A stretch of DNA of 64,000 nucleotides from contig OZ240210.1 of NCBI GenBank assembly GCA_965197495.1, positions 1,736,001 through 1,800,000 on the forward strand, written 5' to 3'. The position numbers and the translations under genes were made by a program. The notes under the pieces were generated by a model, which worked only from the letters and a program-made list of their open reading frames with translations, had not been told where the DNA came from and did not search any database. This document shows positions 9,165 to 17,707 of this stretch, piece after piece. Positions within the stretch are counted from its first letter, which is position 1, and each line of letters starts with the position of its first letter. This DNA comes from SMYC01 sp965197495. Its GTDB lineage: Bacteria; Acidobacteriota; Vicinamibacteria; Marinacidobacterales; SMYC01.

Positions 9165-10633
9165 ATGCGCATCGGCGAGAACACTAGAATCTTTTTTTCC
9201 GAAAGAGAAAAGAGCGTTCCCGCGATGCGCGTTACTACGTTAGTCAACAAGCTCATCGGATTGCAAGGCCTGTGGGTCCGAGGTTTCCACTTCCAGGCGG
9301 ACAAAGCCAGAGTGGTGGTGGATGTAGTACCACAGAGGAGGAAGCCTCTGTGCGGGATTTGCGGACGAAAGGTCCGCAAGAACAAAGATCGCTACAATCG
9401 CTACTGGCGGCACTTGGACCTGTTCGGAGTCCGGACCTATCTACTCGATCCGACGAGTGGTATGTCGGCGGTGTGGAGTGGTCAGAGAAAAGGTGCCTTG
9501 GGCCGACAAGGGAAGCCGCTTTACCAAAAGCTTCGAACAAGAGGTAGCGTGGCTGGCACAGAGGACGGACGTCAGCGCCGTAGCGAACTATTTCCGAGTG
9601 ACGTGGCGTTCGGTGCGACGGATCATCCAGCGAGTGGTTGCCGAGCAGCGGGATGAGCGGCGCGAGCTCGATGGATTGCGGGTGATTGGGATGGACGAGA
9701 TCAGCTACCGCAAACGCCACAAGTACTTAACCCTAATCGCAAATAAACGTCACCGTGTCTGAGGTCTTTGGCCCCGTGAATAGCACCTTTTCCAGGTTCT
9801 GCATACACCGTGCAGAATCACCTATAGTGGCGGCGAGCGGGTGCCCCAGCACGAGCTTCTCGCCTGCGCCCAGTGCGGCTGTTTCGCGTTTTCGTGCTTC
9901 GAAGATTTTGCGATTAGGGTTAACAGTGGTAATAGACCATCTCAGCGGCCGGGTCGTCTGGGCGGGAAAGGAGCGCAAGGCCAAGACGCTGCTGCGGTTT
10001 TTCCGCAAGCTCAGACCACAAAGAGCCGCGGAGCTCGAAGCGGTCAGCATGGACATGTGGGAGCCGTACATAACTGTCGTCGGCAAAAAGGCTCCTCAGG
10101 CACGGGTGATCTTTGACCGCTTCCACATCGTCAAGCATCTGAACGAGGCCGTGGATAAGACCCGGCGCGAGCTGGTGCGCGAGCTCAAAGGGACTGCCCG
10201 GCGCAACCTCAAGAACACCAAGTTTCCCCTTCTCAAGGCCAAACACAACCGCAGCGCGAAAGACAAACGGGTGCTCCGCGAGCAGGTGCGAGCTAATCGT
10301 CGCCTCTACCGCGCCATGCTTCTGCGCGACGACTTCATGGACCTCTACACCTACAAAACCGAGACATGGGCCAAGAAGTTTCTCCGAGGATGGCTGCGGC
10401 GCGCTATGAGCTCGAGGATAGAGCCCGTCAAACGCGCGGCGAAGATGATCCGCAGCCACTTCGATGGCGTCATCGCGTGGGTCACGTGGAGACTCAGCAA
10501 CGGCCGACTCGTAGGAATGAACAACAAAATCCGGCTGCTGAGCCACCGCAGCTTTGGACTCCACTCTGCCGAAGCTCTCATCAGTCTCGTCTACCTAAAC
10601 TGTGGCGGTCTCACCCTCGAGAGGATCCACTGA
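9165..10633 (+). pseudogene. ISL3 transposase, doubly disrupted
   Basis: Compared with the intact copies, this gene has a 5-bp deletion near 9440 that frameshifts the protein after VRTYL. A 189-bp MITE with TTAA duplication then follows at 9731. Downstream of the MITE the DDE core reads on intact to 10633. It cannot make active transposase, so if it moved after the MITE insertion it was mobilised in trans. Confidence 0.9.
9731..9919 (+). mobile_element. 189-bp MITE, copy 2
   Basis: Same element as at 1384-1572, in the same position and orientation relative to the ISL3 transposase, with TTAA at 9727-9730 and 9920-9923. Terminal repeat CCCTAATCGCAAA. Confidence 0.9.
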
Positions 10634-10782
10634 AATGGCAGGAGAGGCTTATAATGTTGCCTCGGTTGACACGATCCCTCCCTGGTGCTACCATTTTCAG
10701 ACTCACGGAATCACGCTCTCTAAATCGCGATTCGCACGCCAAGATAAGGCCGATCGATCTCGGATAGCCGGAAGGAGGGGCG

Positions 10783-12231
10783 ATGGGACATAAAGTCCTG
10801 CTCGCCGACGACAGCATTACGATACAAAAGGTTATCGAGCTAACATTTTCCGACGAGGATTTCGAGCTCCATACGGTTGGAAACGGGCAAAAGGCTATCG
10901 ACGAGATTCGTTCCGTCCGACCGGACATCGTTCTCTGCGACATCATTATGCCGGAGAAGAACGGGTACGAAGTTTGCGAGTTCATCAAGTCCAGCGACGA
11001 CTTGAAGCAGATTCCCGTATTGCTTCTGACCGGAGCATTCGAGCCTTTTGATCAAGAGCGCGCTAAGGCTGCCGGGTGTGAAGGCTTTCTCGCGAAACCG
11101 TTCGAGCCTCAAACACTGATCTCGAAGGTCAAGGAGCTTCTCGCGGGAGCGACGGGCGGCGTGGCTCAAGCTGCGGCCCCGCCCGCACAGCCACCTGCGC
11201 CAGTGCCAGTCGCTCCGCCGCCAGCACCGGTGCCTGACTTCGCCAGTATGCCCATCGAAGACGAGACCGTGCTCGTTGTGCCTCCTTCGTTGGGCGCGCC
11301 CCCGGCCGTGAAAGGGCCGCAAATACCTGCGACACCGGTGCCGCTGCCCATTGACCCGCCTGGAATCGAGGGTTTCGAGGGTCTCGATGAAGCTTTCGCC
11401 GTGGAAGCGGGTGAGCGTGAGCTCGCGATGGACCCCGGAGACCACACGATGCTGCTCGCGGCTCCGGACGCGCCGGCGGCGCCACCACCTCCGTCCACGA
11501 GCGGCGATGATATCTGGAGCGAAATGCCCGAGGCACCAGCTCCGCCCGCCGCGCCGGCCCCCATGGCGCCCGAGCCGTTGGCGATCGATGAGGACGCACA
11601 GGCCGCCACCGTCTTCATGTCGCCGCCGCTCGTATCCGAGTCCAGCGACGCCGGTACAGGCGCAACCATCGAAGAAGAACTGAACCCGAGTGAAGCCGAA
11701 GATCCCGACGCGACGTGGCAAGCGCCGAGCGAAACACCGGCGGCCATACCGCCGACACAGGTCGATGGAGACTTCGGTGACGCACCTTCGTCGCCGGCGC
11801 CCGTGACCGACGCTCAGCCGCCGGCCGAGCCACCCACGATAGCGATCCCGATCGAGCCTCCCCTTGCTGCCAACCCGTTCTCGGAGCCGACGGGCGATGA
11901 TGTGGCCCAGCCCATCCCGTCCGTCGATGCTCCCGCCGTCGCGACGCCGCCTGAACCGCCTATTCCTGAACCGCCTGTTCCGCCTGTTCCCATTGCTCCA
12001 TCGAACATGACGCTACCCTCGCCCGCACCAGTCGCGAGCTCGGAGCCGGAGACGCCCAAGCTGGGTGGCGCGGACGACGATCTCGTCGAGCGCATCGCGC
12101 AACGTGTCGTCGACAAGCTCTCTTCCAAAGTCATCCAGGAGATCGCTTGGGAAGTCGTTCCGGATTTGGCCGAGGGCCTCATCCAGAAAGAAATCGACGT
12201 GTTGAAGTCGAAGATGCCGAAATCGGGGTAG
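10783..12231 (+). CDS. Response regulator with long proline-rich linker
   Basis: Residues 1-120 form a CheY-like receiver: acidic pair D9/D10, phospho-acceptor D53 (LCDIIMPEKNG), T83 and K105 (AKPFE). About 300 residues of low-complexity Pro/Ala/Glu linker follow. The conserved C-terminal helix (LVERIAQRVVDKLS...EIAWEVVPDLAEGLI) is a tail seen on many receiver proteins in Acidobacteriota and deltaproteobacteria. There is no DNA-binding or enzymatic output domain, so it probably acts by protein contacts. The GATGGGACATAAAG start follows GGAAGGAGG. The upstream promoter region was approached by ISL3 copy 2, which ends 135 bp before the start. Confidence 0.88.
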   Translation: MGHKVLLADDSITIQKVIELTFSDEDFELHTVGNGQKAIDEIRSVRPDIVLCDIIMPEKNGYEVCEFIKSSDDLKQIPVLLLTGAFEPFDQERAKAAGCEGFLAKPFEPQTLISKVKELLAGATGGVAQAAAPPAQPPAPVPVAPPPAPVPDFASMPIEDETVLVVPPSLGAPPAVKGPQIPATPVPLPIDPPGIEGFEGLDEAFAVEAGERELAMDPGDHTMLLAAPDAPAAPPPPSTSGDDIWSEMPEAPAPPAAPAPMAPEPLAIDEDAQAATVFMSPPLVSESSDAGTGATIEEELNPSEAEDPDATWQAPSETPAAIPPTQVDGDFGDAPSSPAPVTDAQPPAEPPTIAIPIEPPLAANPFSEPTGDDVAQPIPSVDAPAVATPPEPPIPEPPVPPVPIAPSNMTLPSPAPVASSEPETPKLGGADDDLVERIAQRVVDKLSSKVIQEIAWEVVPDLAEGLIQKEIDVLKSKMPKSG

Positions 12232-13019
12232 CGACCTCGAACGCGAAACGTTCCCTCGGCGCGAGACTAAGAGCCCAAGGTGCCGGTTTCGGCGCCTTCA
12301 TCCTTCACGTCGGCCGCTGTGTTTCCACGAACGACTTGGCGCTTCTTTACGCGAAGCACGCGGCGCCTCACGGAAGTCTCTTTCTCGCGCGCGAGCAGAG
12401 TGGCGGACGTGGACGTTTCAAACGACGCTGGGAATCGGCCCCAGGTGGCCTCTATCTGAGCATCCTCCTCCGGCCCGAAGGTGACTTCCTGCCCTCGCTC
12501 CTGCCTCTTCTCGCTGCGGTCTCGACGGCGGAAGCGATTCACGAAATCAGCGGGCTCGACGTGCACTTGCGATGGCCGAACGACCTCTACGTGAACGAGC
12601 GAAAGCTCGCCGGGATCCTGTGTGAAGGTTCTTTTAAAGGCTCGCGGGCTGAGATCTTCGTCGTCGGCATCGGGATCAACGTGGGTCAGCCGCACGAAAG
12701 CTTTGGGGCGGACGTCCGGGCTCGAGCGACGTCAATTAATGGGATTCATAGAGGAGCGCTCGAGACGGAAGCGGTCGCGGCTCGCGTCGTGTCGCGCTTC
12801 GAGGTTTGGTGGCGCGAGCGCGAAGCGGCGCGCGTTTTGGCCCGGTGGCGTGAGCTCGCGGCAGGTGATTGCGGGCGGACGGTTCTCGTGCAGCCGCGCG
12901 AAGGAGAGGGCTATCATGCGGTCATCCGTGGTCTTGCCGATGATGGCGGGCTGGCGGTGGAGGTTGCCGATGGGACACGTCGAGTGCTTTATTCGGATGA
13001 CGTGCTTTATCTGAGGTAG
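12147..13019 (+). CDS. birA: Biotin-[acetyl-CoA-carboxylase] ligase
   Basis: Attaches biotin to the BCCP subunit of acetyl-CoA carboxylase. Contains the adenylation loop G-R-G-R-x-x-R-x-W (GGRGRFKRRW), LRWPNDLYV, KLAGILCE and VGIGINV, then a small C-terminal domain. There is no N-terminal repressor helix-turn-helix, so it is a monofunctional class I ligase. In this frame the only ATG/GTG/TTG before the conserved core is ATG 12147, which overlaps the preceding gene by 85 bp. The true start could be a rarer codon nearer 12222. Confidence 0.88.
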   Translation: MGSRSGFGRGPHPERNRRVEVEDAEIGVATSNAKRSLGARLRAQGAGFGAFILHVGRCVSTNDLALLYAKHAAPHGSLFLAREQSGGRGRFKRRWESAPGGLYLSILLRPEGDFLPSLLPLLAAVSTAEAIHEISGLDVHLRWPNDLYVNERKLAGILCEGSFKGSRAEIFVVGIGINVGQPHESFGADVRARATSINGIHRGALETEAVAARVVSRFEVWWREREAARVLARWRELAAGDCGRTVLVQPREGEGYHAVIRGLADDGGLAVEVADGTRRVLYSDDVLYLR

Positions 13020-13029
13020 GGACGCTCTC

Positions 13030-13668
13030 TTGGATGGCGAGGGGAATTACTATGGGTCGGTCGAGGACTATTTCGTCGAGCGCCGTGGAAGCCCACTCTT
13101 CATCACTCCGGCAGAATGGTTTCTCATCTTTCGCTGGGAAGAGCAGGGGATACCGCTACCGGTCGTCAAAGAAGGGATCGATCGCGTCTTCGAGCGGCCG
13201 AAAACGCGCGCCAAGCCGCGTAAGCTCGGCTACTGCCGGCAAACAGTGGAAGCGACCTTTCGTCGTTTTCGTGAGGTGAGTCTCGGCGGGGGAGAGCGTG
13301 AAAAGGACGTCGAGCCGCCCTTCGACCCTAGCGGACATCTCGAAGAGATCGCGGCCGCGATCGAAGGGCTCAACGTCCCATCCACGAGCGGTCTCGCCTC
13401 ACGAGTCCGTGACCTGATCGATTCGGACCAAAGCCTCGTCGGAATCGAAGACGACCTCACCGCAATCGACCAAAGGCTTCTCGAAGCGATCGAAGCCGAG
13501 CTCGAAGACGACGTGCGGAGCGAGCTGCTCCGAGAGTCTCAGGACTCGCTCGCCTCCTATCGGGAACGGATGCCGAAAAAGGTCTATGACGCGGCGGTGA
13601 GGAGCGCTTATCGCCGCAGACTTCGGGCGAAGCTCGCCCTGCCTCACGTCACTCTTTTCGACGTCTAG
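13030..13668 (+). CDS. Hypothetical protein, possible primosome-like helical protein
   Basis: 212 residues with a TTG start, 10 bp after birA and co-directional, so probably co-transcribed. I do not recognise a named family. An N-terminal segment (ITPAEWFLIFRWEEQGIPLPVVKEGIDRVF) looks like a helical module seen in uncharacterised acidobacterial proteins. The rest is charged and mostly helical. No signal peptide or membrane span is seen. Base composition matches neighbouring core genes. Confidence 0.7.
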   Translation: MDGEGNYYGSVEDYFVERRGSPLFITPAEWFLIFRWEEQGIPLPVVKEGIDRVFERPKTRAKPRKLGYCRQTVEATFRRFREVSLGGGEREKDVEPPFDPSGHLEEIAAAIEGLNVPSTSGLASRVRDLIDSDQSLVGIEDDLTAIDQRLLEAIEAELEDDVRSELLRESQDSLASYRERMPKKVYDAAVRSAYRRRLRAKLALPHVTLFDV

Positions 13669-13723
13669 TGACTAGCCAGGTAAACCTGAAAGCTCGGCCG
13701 TCCGCATGAGGCGCCTTAAGAAT

Positions 13724-14029
13724 GGCCACAGAGACACAGCGCGGCGGAGCCGCAACCAAATTGGAGGACGGCTCCGCCGCGCTGTGCCTCTGTACTACTA
13801 ACCCGAAAAAACTTCTATTTCTTGCAAGAATTTGAGCGGCTGCGGCCGGATCCGCAAGAGGGTAAATCAATTAGAAGAGGCACCGCGGCGAAGAATTGGG
13901 ACGGCGCACACTGAGAATGGGACCGAGGCGCGAAGCGCCGAGCACCACGAGCTGACCGCTGAATGCTGACCGCTGACCGCCCGCGGCGGAGATTTGGTTG
14001 CGGCTCCGCCGCGCTGTGCCTCTGTGGCC
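13724..14029. repeat. Intergenic repeat with 38-bp inverted ends
   Basis: The 450-bp gap between 13669 and 14119 has no convincing gene. It contains two 38-bp arms (13724-13761 and 13992-14029) that are inverted repeats with one mismatch, beginning GGCCACAGAG and ending AACCAAAT. A third partial, inverted copy of the arm lies at about 13765-13795. A short GCTGACC tandem repeat lies near 13950-13980. It looks like a REP/MITE-type intergenic repeat. Confidence 0.7.
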
Positions 14030-14119
14030 ATCCCCTTTCGTTGCGGCCGCAGGCTGCGCTGGACGTATTCCGAAAGTGTGAGCAAAGTCTCTGACCGGTA
14101 ATAGCCTAAGAGAAATCGC

Positions 14120-15421
14120 TTGAAGCGTTTCGAGGTCGAGATCGAGAAAATTGTCGCCGGCGGCGACGGTCTCGCCCGTCACGAAGGACGCGTGGTCTTT
14201 GTTCCCGGGACCGTCCCCGGTGAGAGACATCAGGTCGAGACCGTCCACGAGAAGAAAGACTTCATCAGAGCGAGAAGTGTGGCGCTCTTGGAATCGTCGG
14301 AGCACCGGCGCGAGGCTGCGTGTCCTTATTATGGACGGTGCGGTGGGTGCTCGCTGATGCACCTCTCGCCCGCGGCCGCGCTCGAAACGAAGCGTGACAT
14401 CCTGCTCGAAAGCCTCGCGCGCCAGCGGATCTCGCATGACGCCGTTCTGGCGACGCCATTTCCGGAAACGGGCTATCGCACCCGAATTCGACTGCATCTC
14501 TCACGAAGTGGAGACGAGCTCGTGATGGGATTTCGCGGGCGGGCGAGCCACGACGTGCACGACATCGAGCATTGTCTTCTCGCTTCGGAGCCGCTAAACG
14601 CGACCTGGCGCGCCATCCGCTCCTGGTTCCACGAGGATCCGACGCGAGCGCGCGGATTGAAATCGATCGAGCTTCAAGAATCCAGCCACGAGCCAGGGAG
14701 GGTTATAGGTCGATTTCTCGTCCAATCTAGTCATGACGTACGTGAATTCGAAAAGCGTGAGCCTTGCGAGCTTCTCGAGCACGCGGCGCTTCAGGGCTTC
14801 ATCGTGCAGGCGGAACGCGGCGGCCGGCGTGAGCTTCGCGTCGGGAGCCCCATCGTGGAGCATCGTCTGGGCGAGCTCATGCTTCGGCAAACCGCGGGCA
14901 GCTTTTTTCAGGCGAATCGGTTCGCTCTCGACCGGCTCGTCCAGATCGTTGCTCCGAAGTCGACGGTGGCGCGATGGATCGACCTCTATTGCGGGGTCGG
15001 TCTTTTCTCGCTTCCCTTCGCCTCCACGGCAGGAGAGGTCCTCGGGGTCGAGAGCGCCTCACGATCGCTCTCGGACGCCCGGGCCAATGCGGAAGCTGCC
15101 GGACATCAGAACGTGGGGAACGTGGGGAACGTGCGCTTCATCCAGCAAGACGCCGCCGCCTTCGCGGAGGCCTTTTCCTTCAATCGTGACGATATCGTTG
15201 TCGTCGACCCGCCGCGCGGCGGTCTTCCACGGGCCCTCTGCGAGCGCCTTCTGGCGAGTCCGGTTGAGCGCCTGCACTATGTCTCCTGTGATCCACCCGC
15301 TTTCGCGAGGGATGCGCGCTTGCTTGTGGAGCGCGGTTTCGAGATCGACGCGCTCGAGCTCGTCGATCTCTTTCCAAATACCCATCACTTCGAGACCGTC
15401 GCGTCCTTCATCCGCCGTTGA
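14120..15421 (+). CDS. Class I SAM-dependent RNA m5U methyltransferase (RlmD/TrmA family)
   Basis: Methylates a uridine in 23S rRNA or tRNA. The 433 residues contain an N-terminal TRAM domain (VEIEKIVAGGDGLAR), an iron-sulfur cysteine cluster (C68, C74, C77, plus a Cys in DIEHCLL), the SAM site WIDLYCGVGLFSLPF, VVDPPRGG and the catalytic Cys in VSCDPPAFARD. The TTG start at 14120 gives the usual family N-terminus. The exact target base cannot be told from sequence. A short tandem duplication (AACGTGGGG) lies within the coding region near 15115. Confidence 0.9.
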   Translation: MKRFEVEIEKIVAGGDGLARHEGRVVFVPGTVPGERHQVETVHEKKDFIRARSVALLESSEHRREAACPYYGRCGGCSLMHLSPAAALETKRDILLESLARQRISHDAVLATPFPETGYRTRIRLHLSRSGDELVMGFRGRASHDVHDIEHCLLASEPLNATWRAIRSWFHEDPTRARGLKSIELQESSHEPGRVIGRFLVQSSHDVREFEKREPCELLEHAALQGFIVQAERGGRRELRVGSPIVEHRLGELMLRQTAGSFFQANRFALDRLVQIVAPKSTVARWIDLYCGVGLFSLPFASTAGEVLGVESASRSLSDARANAEAAGHQNVGNVGNVRFIQQDAAAFAEAFSFNRDDIVVVDPPRGGLPRALCERLLASPVERLHYVSCDPPAFARDARLLVERGFEIDALELVDLFPNTHHFETVASFIRR

Positions 15422-15498
15422 GCACTCTCCGGACTTGATTCTGTGCCCCCCGGGGGTCGATACTAGGCACGCAAAAGGATTTGGTGGGGGAGCTTTTC

Positions 15499-15573
15499 AT
15501 GAGAAACACACTGTTACTGGTTTCCCTATGGGTTGCCGGAGCGTCCGCCGCCGCGGCGCAGCAAACCATTGTG
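15499..15573 (+). pseudogene. Signal-peptide stub of an exported protein, cut by ISL3 fragment
   Basis: ATG 15499 follows GGTGGGGGAG and encodes a classical Sec signal peptide with cleavage after an Ala-rich stretch (MRNTLLLVSLWVAGASAAA, then AQQ). The frame ends where an ISL3 left end begins at 15574. The rest of the gene is not found next to the fragment, so IS insertion followed by deletion removed it. No function can be assigned. Confidence 0.75.
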
Positions 15574-15713
15574 GCCTCTCCTGCCATTTCAGTGGATCCT
15601 CTCGAGGGTGAGACCGCCACAGTTTAGGTAGACGAGACTGATGAGAGCTTCGGCAGAGTGGAGTCCAAAGCTGCGGTGGCTCAGCAGCCGGATTTTGTTG
15701 TTCATTCCTTCGA
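15574..15713 (-). mobile_element. ISL3 end fragment (140 bp)
   Basis: Identical in sequence and orientation to the transposase-stop end of the full ISL3 copies, starting at the terminal repeat GCCTCTCCTGCC and breaking off at CCTTCGA. The other end is missing, so no target duplication can be read. It marks an IS-mediated deletion between the exported-protein stub and the TPR protein. Confidence 0.9.
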
Positions 15714-15799
15714 CCGATCCGGCTTCGAACGATAGAACCCTTGTCGTATTAATCGAGTAGGATTCAAGACTATTTTGTTTCGGTCGGCACGACTACACG

Positions 15800-17704
15800 T
15801 TGGGGCGCTCCTTCGCCTCGCTCTCCTCGTCGCTCGTTGCGCGCTCCTCGTCGCTATCACTCTTTCGACGCTCGGGACGACGGCATCGGCTCAGCTCGAC
15901 GAGGCGGAAGGAAACGAGTCTCTCTCTCCATACGTCTTTCGACCATTATTGGAGACGCTACCTCGAGTCTTCGAGCATGGGCGACACGGATACGGCGCGT
16001 CGCATGCTGGAAGAGATCAAGCGGCTCCGTGTCGAGCGCGGTGTGTTCGCGCTCCATGACATCGCTCAGTCCTTCGCATATAGAGGATTCACCCATCTCG
16101 AAAGCGGCGACGTCGAGCAGGCGCGCGAGCATTTCGAGATCGTCTTAGACTTGGGCCCGAACCTACCCACGGCGTATCAGGGGCTCGCCGCGCTCGACGA
16201 ACGTGAGGGAGGCCTCGGTCATTTGACCGCCTTGGGTCACCGCGTGCAGGCTCAGCTCGCTGCGCTTCGCTCGGAGCGCGATGGGCCTTATGCTGCTTGG
16301 AATCTCGTCTTCCTCATTTTTGCCGCGATGACGCTCGCCTTTTTTGTTTTCGCGGCCTTGATGACGTACCGGTACGGCACGCTCTTGTATCACGACGTCG
16401 CGGAACGTGTCGGGGAGCTCCTCGGAAGCAAAGCTGTTCTCGCGGTGACCCTCGGCCTGCTTCTGGTTCCGGTAATCGCCACGGCTGGCAAAGGTTGGCT
16501 GGCGCCGTATTGGCTCGCGCTCACTTTTGACTACCAGTCGATCAAGGAGCGCGCCGTCACCGTCTCGAGTCTCCTGCTGCTCCTCGCTGCCGCGCCATTC
16601 ATGGAGCTCTATGCGACGTGGTCGCGTACCGTTCCCAACCCTGTCTATCAGGCGGCCTTGTCGTCCACGACGGGCACTTTTGATGTGGATGATGTAATCG
16701 TCCTTCGCGAGGCAGTTCACAAAAGCCCAGGTGATCGCGAGCTTCAGTTCTTGCTCGCGGCACAGTACAAGAACCACGGTGACTACGAGCTTGCCGCGCA
16801 GCAATATCGAACCATCATCCAGAATTTCCCGGGGGATGTCGAGGCGAAGGTCAATCTCGGCAACATCTACTTCGCGCAGCGTGACTGGGAAGGCGCGCTC
16901 GTGCAATACAACGAAGCGCTGCAGTCCAACTCTCAGCTCGCGATGGCGTATTACAACAAGAGCCTGGCGCATGCAGAGAACTTCGAATTTTCCGAGCGCG
17001 AGCACGCTCGCGCACAAGCGGAAGGGCTCGACGCGCTCGCGGTGGCCTCCCACGAGAACCAGACGGGCAGCTATCGCGTCGTCGCGGATTTTCGTCTCGA
17101 CAAAAATATGATTCTCTCGAAGTTCTATGGGCTTTCCGACGGCATGCGAGAGCAACCGGTCCAGGCCTTCTTGGATGCGTCGGTTCTGAAAGGCTGGGGC
17201 CTGCGCTTCGTGGCGGCCCCCATCTTGCTCGCGGTTTTGATCGTCGTGCTCGAGGTGATGTTCAAGGAGCGTAGGCTAACGCAGCGCTGCTGGAAATGCG
17301 GAAGTGCTTTTTGCGGTCGTTGCCAGATTGGAACCGGTCGTAAGGGCCTATGCACGCAGTGCTATCACCTGTTCTTCATGAAAGACGGCGTCTCGGCGCA
17401 GGCCCGGAACGAGAAGCTGCGCCAGGTCCAAAACGTTTCTAAGACGCAGTCCATCATCTTTCGCGCTCTTTCGATCTTGGCTCCCGGCTCGGGGCATATC
17501 GGGGCGGGGACGCCGTTCATTGGCCTGATTCTCCTCTTCGTGTGGATACTGAGCGCCTGCGCGATTTGGCTCGAAGGGGCCGTCTACGCACTTCCGGACG
17601 GTATTCTCGGTGGAATCAGTCTTCCGTCCTATGCCTTGATGGCGCTCATGGGACTGGCTCTTCTCATGGCGAACATCACTCCTCGTTCGATGACGCGCGG
17701 ATAA
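15800..17704 (+). CDS. TPR-repeat membrane protein with zinc ribbon (probable 5' frameshift)
   Basis: A protein of several membrane spans with two TPR regions (about residues 60-130 and 300-380) and a C-terminal zinc ribbon (CWKCGSAFCGRC, CTQC). The first 40 residues in this frame look random. The +1-shifted frame from TTG 15775 reads a good signal peptide (LLRLALLVARCALLVAITL, cleavage after ASA) and continues QLDEAEGNESLSPYVF. The correct protein probably joins the two frames near 15945, so there is an indel (real or a sequence error). It lies 3 bp before the DUF4388 gene, implying an operon. Function unknown; perhaps an envelope assembly or secretion scaffold. Confidence 0.8.
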   Translation: MGRSFASLSSSLVARSSSLSLFRRSGRRHRLSSTRRKETSLSLHTSFDHYWRRYLESSSMGDTDTARRMLEEIKRLRVERGVFALHDIAQSFAYRGFTHLESGDVEQAREHFEIVLDLGPNLPTAYQGLAALDEREGGLGHLTALGHRVQAQLAALRSERDGPYAAWNLVFLIFAAMTLAFFVFAALMTYRYGTLLYHDVAERVGELLGSKAVLAVTLGLLLVPVIATAGKGWLAPYWLALTFDYQSIKERAVTVSSLLLLLAAAPFMELYATWSRTVPNPVYQAALSSTTGTFDVDDVIVLREAVHKSPGDRELQFLLAAQYKNHGDYELAAQQYRTIIQNFPGDVEAKVNLGNIYFAQRDWEGALVQYNEALQSNSQLAMAYYNKSLAHAENFEFSEREHARAQAEGLDALAVASHENQTGSYRVVADFRLDKNMILSKFYGLSDGMREQPVQAFLDASVLKGWGLRFVAAPILLAVLIVVLEVMFKERRLTQRCWKCGSAFCGRCQIGTGRKGLCTQCYHLFFMKDGVSAQARNEKLRQVQNVSKTQSIIFRALSILAPGSGHIGAGTPFIGLILLFVWILSACAIWLEGAVYALPDGILGGISLPSYALMALMGLALLMANITPRSMTRG

Positions 17705-17707
17705 GAC

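Larger units (their letters stand above)
8774..10648 (+). mobile_element. ISL3-family insertion sequence, copy 2 (MITE-interrupted)
   Basis: 1875 bp, flanked by the 8-bp direct repeat TTATAATG (8766-8773 and 10649-10656). Same terminal repeats as copy 1 but in the opposite orientation. It carries the same MITE at the same site as copy 1, a 5-bp deletion in the transposase, and lacks a 32-bp hairpin (GGGAAACGC/GCGTTTTCC) present in the leader of the other copies. Confidence 0.92.

Noticed and set aside
655..10648. Composite transposon made of ISL3 copies 1 and 2
   Set aside because: Each copy has its own perfect 8-bp duplication, different from the other, so they inserted separately; cmk-rpsA-ihfB is ancestral synteny.
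13765..13800. CRISPR-like array in the 13.7-14.0 kb repeats
   Set aside because: Arms are inverted rather than direct and have no regular spacers.
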